Source of the DNA: Vitellaria paradoxa
Taxonomy: Eukaryota > Streptophyta > Magnoliopsida > Ericales > Sapotaceae
Assembly: GCA_019916065.1 (NCBI GenBank)
Contig: CM034236.1
Coordinates: 52,170,690 to 52,234,689 of the forward strand
Length of the DNA stretch: 64,000 bases
Direction of reading: 5' to 3'
Every line of letters starts with the position of its first letter. The stretch's first letter is position 1. This document shows, in pieces, positions 59,937 through 64,000 of this stretch. Under the pieces are notes generated by a model that was given only the letters and a program-made list of their open reading frames with translations, was not told the DNA's origin and did no database searches. The position numbers and the translations under genes were made by a program.

Positions 59937-60302
59937 ATGGTGACATTTATATGCGGTTCTCGCAGCTTCATGAAACCCCACAAGCGGAAGGGAGAGAGAA
60001 GTAGTACTGTGCGTTTGGGTGGAAATAATAATCGGATTTCGAGGTTGCAAAGCAATCTAAGTAGTAAAGCTCTTCTGATGGTTAAGATGATCTCTTGGAG
60101 AAAAGTGCAGGATGATCATCTACCTGAAGATCAAGATGATCAAGACGAGGACCTTCACGGCGAGGAGGAGCTGTGGAGGAGGAGCATCATCATGGGAGAG
60201 AAGTGCCGGCCGCTGGATTTTTCTGGGAAAATTTTGTATGATTGCGATGGAAATCTTCTACCTAATTCCCCCCCTAACCAGAATCATCAGGTCATACAAT
60301 AA
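59937..60302 (+). CDS. Small acidic plant protein, function unknown
   Basis: 121 residues, single exon, first ATG after the (CT)n leader. Residues 1-50 are basic (SRSFMKPHKRKGER). A block SKALLMVKMISWRKV (43-57) is followed by an acidic stretch (DDHLPEDQDDQDEDLHGEEE). The C-terminal region has WRRSIIMGEKCRPLDFSGKI then LYDCDGNLLP and a Pro/Asn-rich tail. The phrase IIMGEKCRPLDFSGKI.YD..GN recurs, as I recall, in uncharacterised small proteins of many eudicots. There is no signal peptide, membrane segment or known catalytic motif. The frame is intact and GC-richer than its surroundings, supporting a real gene. Confidence 0.75.
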   Translation: MVTFICGSRSFMKPHKRKGERSSTVRLGGNNNRISRLQSNLSSKALLMVKMISWRKVQDDHLPEDQDDQDEDLHGEEELWRRSIIMGEKCRPLDFSGKILYDCDGNLLPNSPPNQNHQVIQ

Positions 60303-61985
60303 CAACGAATCTCTCGAGAAATAAAAATTATTTCTGTTTGAGTTGGTTGATCCAAATATATGTAAAAATTCAAATGTATTTAGAATTGTATAAATTTATA
60401 TAAATATATAAAAGATAGTATCTTTTAAACATATATAAAAGATACTATCTTTATCTTTATGTAAGTAAGTAAAAAATTTAAATTTTATAATCTCATAATT
60501 CGTATTTATAGAGATTTATAGAATTATATATATATATATATATATATTAACTCCAAAACAGTGGATCAGAAGGCTTGGAACGAACTTCGTTTTTAATAAA
60601 TTAAGTAATTTGAAAATCAAGAATGCCCTTATCTCCCTGTTTTTATTGTCTCTTATTATGAGTAAGTTTTGTAAGTTGTAACTATGCTGGTATTAATAAT
60701 AGGGTAAATTATTTTGTAAGTTGTAATTAGGCTGTTATTAAAAATAAGTAAATTATATCTACTTTTTCTTAGTTAACATATGTAGGTAATAATATATTTA
60801 TTTTTTAAATTTTAAAAATTACACTTATTTATCTTATTTTAAAATATTATTAACATTAACTCTCTTCTATTAAATCGACCGTTAAAATAATTAAAATTTT
60901 ATATATTTTTCTTATTTCACTCTTCTTTTTCGTATTGACGTCAATTTTTTTACAAAAATTTTTAAAAACTAGTAAATGAAAACAGGGGAGAAAATCTCAA
61001 AAAAAAAAATTATATTTTACTTATTTTTAGAGATTTTTATAAAAAAAAAATGTAGGGTAGCTAATGAAATGGGAAAGAGAATCTCGTCAAGAAAAAAAAC
61101 AAAAAAATTGTAGAGCAGCAAACTTTTTGTCCCACAAACATATATATTTATTTTCCTTGGATAAATAACAGTTTCTCTAGGCTGTATTTGGTATTTGAAT
61201 TAAGAATTTATTTAAAAAAAATGACAGTAATTGAAAATTCTTTTTCTTGTTTGAATTGTAATGGAAAATGGAAAGAAAAGTCACGGAATTGAAGAATTAA
61301 AAATAATTGAATTAAAAAATAATATATTAATTAATATATTTTATTTTATTATATTTTTATTCTATTTAGACATATATACATATATATATATAATTTTATA
61401 CTTTTTTTCTCTTTTCTCTACTTTTAATTCTTCTCTTTTCTTTTTCCTTACCAGATTATCACTCCAAACAATGTGAATAGATTTGAAATTATATTTTATT
61501 AATCTAACAATCATATCATCATATATATATATATATAGATCCATAATTATTTTATTATGAATTTTTTGTACTCGTAAATCAATAATACTAAAGATTTAAA
61601 ATACTTATTTTTTCGTAATTATTCCCAATTCATTTAGATTTCTAGCTCTCAAATTTCACGTTGACATTATATTTCATGAGCTATTCCTTAATTTGAGGGT
61701 GGGAATGACAATTTCTGCACTTTATTTTATTCGAATGAGCATTTTATGAAAATATATATTCTCACTTTTTATAAACATACAAGAACAAAAAGGACCCAAA
61801 ATGGACCGTGAAAATGAGTGTGTTTTATTTTAACTCATTCCCTCGCAAATCCTTTATACTAAATTTGTGCCATTTTTTTGATCGAGAGAGCTTGACTATT
61901 TTCTTGATCGAGAGAGCTTGACTGAGTTATGTGAAACACAGAGAAAGAGAAAGAGAAAGAAAAAAAGAGAGATTTTACATAAACC
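60303..61985. other. 3' of the 59937 gene, intergenic
   Basis: AT-rich. A direct pair around ttttgtaagttgtaa occurs at 60669 and 60710. A short duplication gatcgagagagcttgact lies at 61880-61897 and again at 61905-61922. The left end ctgtatttggtatttgaatt near 61181 may mark a decayed MITE. No gene. Confidence 0.45.
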
Positions 61986-62061
61986 CACACATGTAAAGAT
62001 AAAATCGTAATTTTAGTTCCCATCACACATGTAAAGATAAAATCGTAATTTTAGTTTCCAT
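61986..62061. repeat. Tandem 38-bp duplication
   Basis: Two copies of 'cacatgtaaagataaaatcg' followed by taattttagtt(c/t)ccatca, with a single visible difference. Confidence 0.9.
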
Positions 62062-63310
62062 CAACAGCGTCAAATTTTTTTTGCTCTTTCCCTCTCACTT
62101 TCCCGACTATTTTCGATCAATTTTGGATGGATAAAAAAAAAAAAAGGTGAGATCCGTAGTTTTTTTCCTCCCTTTTTCTTTCCCATTTTCTATTCTTTCT
62201 ATTTTTCCTCCCATACCAAACATTGTGAAAAGCTGCTTCCATCCTAATTTCTATCATTTCTTTTACTTTCCTTTCTTTCCTTTCTTCCAACTTTCTACCA
62301 AACCAAAGAAGCAATTAGGCTCTATTTATGAGTTTGGGAAAGAAAAGAAAAGAAAAGAAAATATTAATTAGGAGAGAAAAGAAAAGAAGACAAATAATAA
62401 TAGTTTCTCTCCATTTATTTGAGAGTTTGAAAGAAAAAAAGATAATTTTTTCTTTCTTCTTGTTTGAGAGTTGAGAAAAAATGAAAAGAAAAGAAATATT
62501 TATCGTTATTTTACTGCTATACTCTTATATTATCAATAAACAAACCTTCTTATATTATCAGCAAATAAAGCTTAACCAGAATGCTATTATTAAAAAAACA
62601 ATTAATGTAGAACGCTATTATTAAAAAAAAAAAAAGAAAAAAACAAACATATACATTAAAACAGCCGGAATACACGTATACATACACACATATATATAAG
62701 AAGATGCAACCAGAGTATTCTGAACTAATTAAACTTGATATCACGTATGTATATATGAATGAATTATCTTGAAATGTTATTAAAAAAAAAAGAAAAAAAA
62801 GAGCATAACATTATTGAAAAAAAAAAAAAACCTAAACTTTGAAATGGGTAAAGGGATGAAGGAATGGAGTTTGAGAAGAGTAATAAAACCTAATAAAGTG
62901 ATAAAGTTAAAAAGGTTTAATTTGTAGTAATACATGTTCGTAATTTTTTTTCTTATTGTTTATTTTATGGATAAATGTGTCATTTTAAAAATTTTATTAA
63001 ACAACTTTTCTCTTCTCTCTATTTTTTCCCTTTTTTGGGAGAATGAAAATTTTAAAAACTAATCACTTAATTTTCTTCTCATTCTTTTCTTTTCTTCCCG
63101 CCCCAAAAAAAAAAAAAATATCACAAAGAAGAATTAAATTTTAAAATCTTTTATTTTCTCACATTTTTCCCATTTCTCTCCATCCAAACATGCTATTAGA
63201 GTCAAAAGACTGAAAGGAATTTTGATCAATCACTATTTCTAATTAATAATTCACCATTGCAAGAACAAGAAAACTATAGTTTTAGCATCCACTACAGCCT
63301 TCTATATATA
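62062..63310. other. Intergenic, no gene; possible decayed TIR element
   Basis: GA-rich on the left (62330-62500) and CT-rich on the right (62990-63190), with loosely inverted ends (gagtttgggaaagaaaag and ttctctccatccaaacatgc). This may be a decayed TIR element. No coding frame. Confidence 0.4.
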
Positions 63311-64000
63311 CTAGTTAAAGTGCATGTGCATTGCACGTGTAAATAAAATTAAATATGAAATTTAATTTAAACCAAAAATATATATAAAACTTTATTTGGC
63401 ATAGTTTGCTTTGTTTGGTTAAAATTATACTTTAATCTCTGAATCACATCTTGGTTAAAATTCTAATTCAAAGTCTAAGTCAGATTTTGATTATAGCATT
63501 TTTTTTTGGGTTAAAATTCTAATTATTTTGCTTTCAAATTATGTCTTTGTACTAATGGAATTTAACAATTAGATATTATTAATTGATAAGTATGAATTGG
63601 ATTGACATTTAAATTGCAGGTAAAGTACAGTTATTCAAGAAGGGGGAAATCCTAATTATGAGAGATATAACCCTTGTGCACCTTAGTAATTTAGAAAAAC
63701 ATAGATCTCCCATTAGAAAATAAAAAACTCATCTACGTGATTTATGTTTGTAATCTTTATCTATCCTTCTACGAGCTAAAAAATCTATTTCATGATTTGC
63801 CTTTTGCCCCTTCCCTATGTATCCAAGTCTACTTTGTAATAAGATTCATATTTATCCCTTCTTGATCTCTTTTCGTGGCTCCTACCATAGTCCTCTCTTA
63901 AATTTGGTTCAGCCTACCACAGTTGTTTCTTAAATTTAGTTTAGCAGTGTGTCTTTGTGATCTTCTTTTTGCTACTTGTTTATTCTAATTTTTCTTGTTT
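63311..64000 (-). mobile_element. Possible Helitron 3' end, body running off the window
   Basis: On the minus strand the sequence ends with the hairpin gtgcaatgcac (63326-63336), then about 11 bases later CTAG at 63311-63314, followed by T. A short GC hairpin before CTRR, with T next, is the Helitron 3' signature. The rest (63340-64000) has no clear coding frame. The other end lies outside the window, so this is tentative. Confidence 0.4.

Overview
This is a stretch of plant nuclear DNA, almost certainly from a eudicot. It is strongly AT-rich, its genes are few and split by introns with GT..AG borders, and it is crowded with short (TA)n and (CT)n repeats, MITEs and decayed transposons. I cannot name the genus. 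Nothing looks prokaryotic, organellar or viral, and there is no operon logic: each gene stands alone.

Genes, left to right. (1) 6478-7904 (+): a five-exon bHLH factor of the RHD6/RSL1 class (root-hair initiation), with a one-base frame problem just after the start codon. (2) 31852-34749 (+): a two-exon Armadillo-repeat protein without a U-box. (3) 39433-41774 (+): a five-exon NOD26-like aquaporin with the group I filter W-V-A-R. (4) 42632-43703 (-): a broken proline-rich cell-wall protein gene. (5) 47408-47878 (-): an apparently intact small proline-rich protein with a signal peptide and a hydrophobic tail. (6) 55373-55598 (+): a possible small membrane protein, also with a frame break near its ATG. 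(7) 59937-60302 (+): a small acidic plant protein of unknown function.

Mobile elements. A nearly complete but dead Ty1/copia element lies on the minus strand at 11809-18577, with two LTRs, a tRNA-iMet-type primer site, pol remnants and a matching TATAA target duplication. Others are a MULE-type long-TIR element (1604-2824), a MULE-type MITE (5356-5624), a foldback element (19553-20241), three hAT-like elements (21878-22770, 24165-25103, 37506-38371), a Tourist-like MITE (58210-58521), a tRNA-derived SINE (55976-56250), one end of a CACTA element (from 56554) and a possible Helitron 3' end (63311 onward). At least eight copies of one related group of TIR MITEs are scattered through the window.

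Large-scale structure. A 2.2-kb segment is tandemly duplicated (about 21314-23578 and 23579-25758), and each copy carries the same hAT insertion. A composite satellite-like array fills about 48960-53635 and is interrupted by a 1.3-kb insertion. A 0.2-kb tandem duplication sits directly upstream of the 59937 gene. Between these lie long AT-rich stretches with no detectable gene.

I found no obviously new biological system. The most unusual items are the composite array, the duplicated segment with its dated hAT insertion, the leader repeats inside the copia element, and the start-proximal frame breaks in two otherwise conserved genes.
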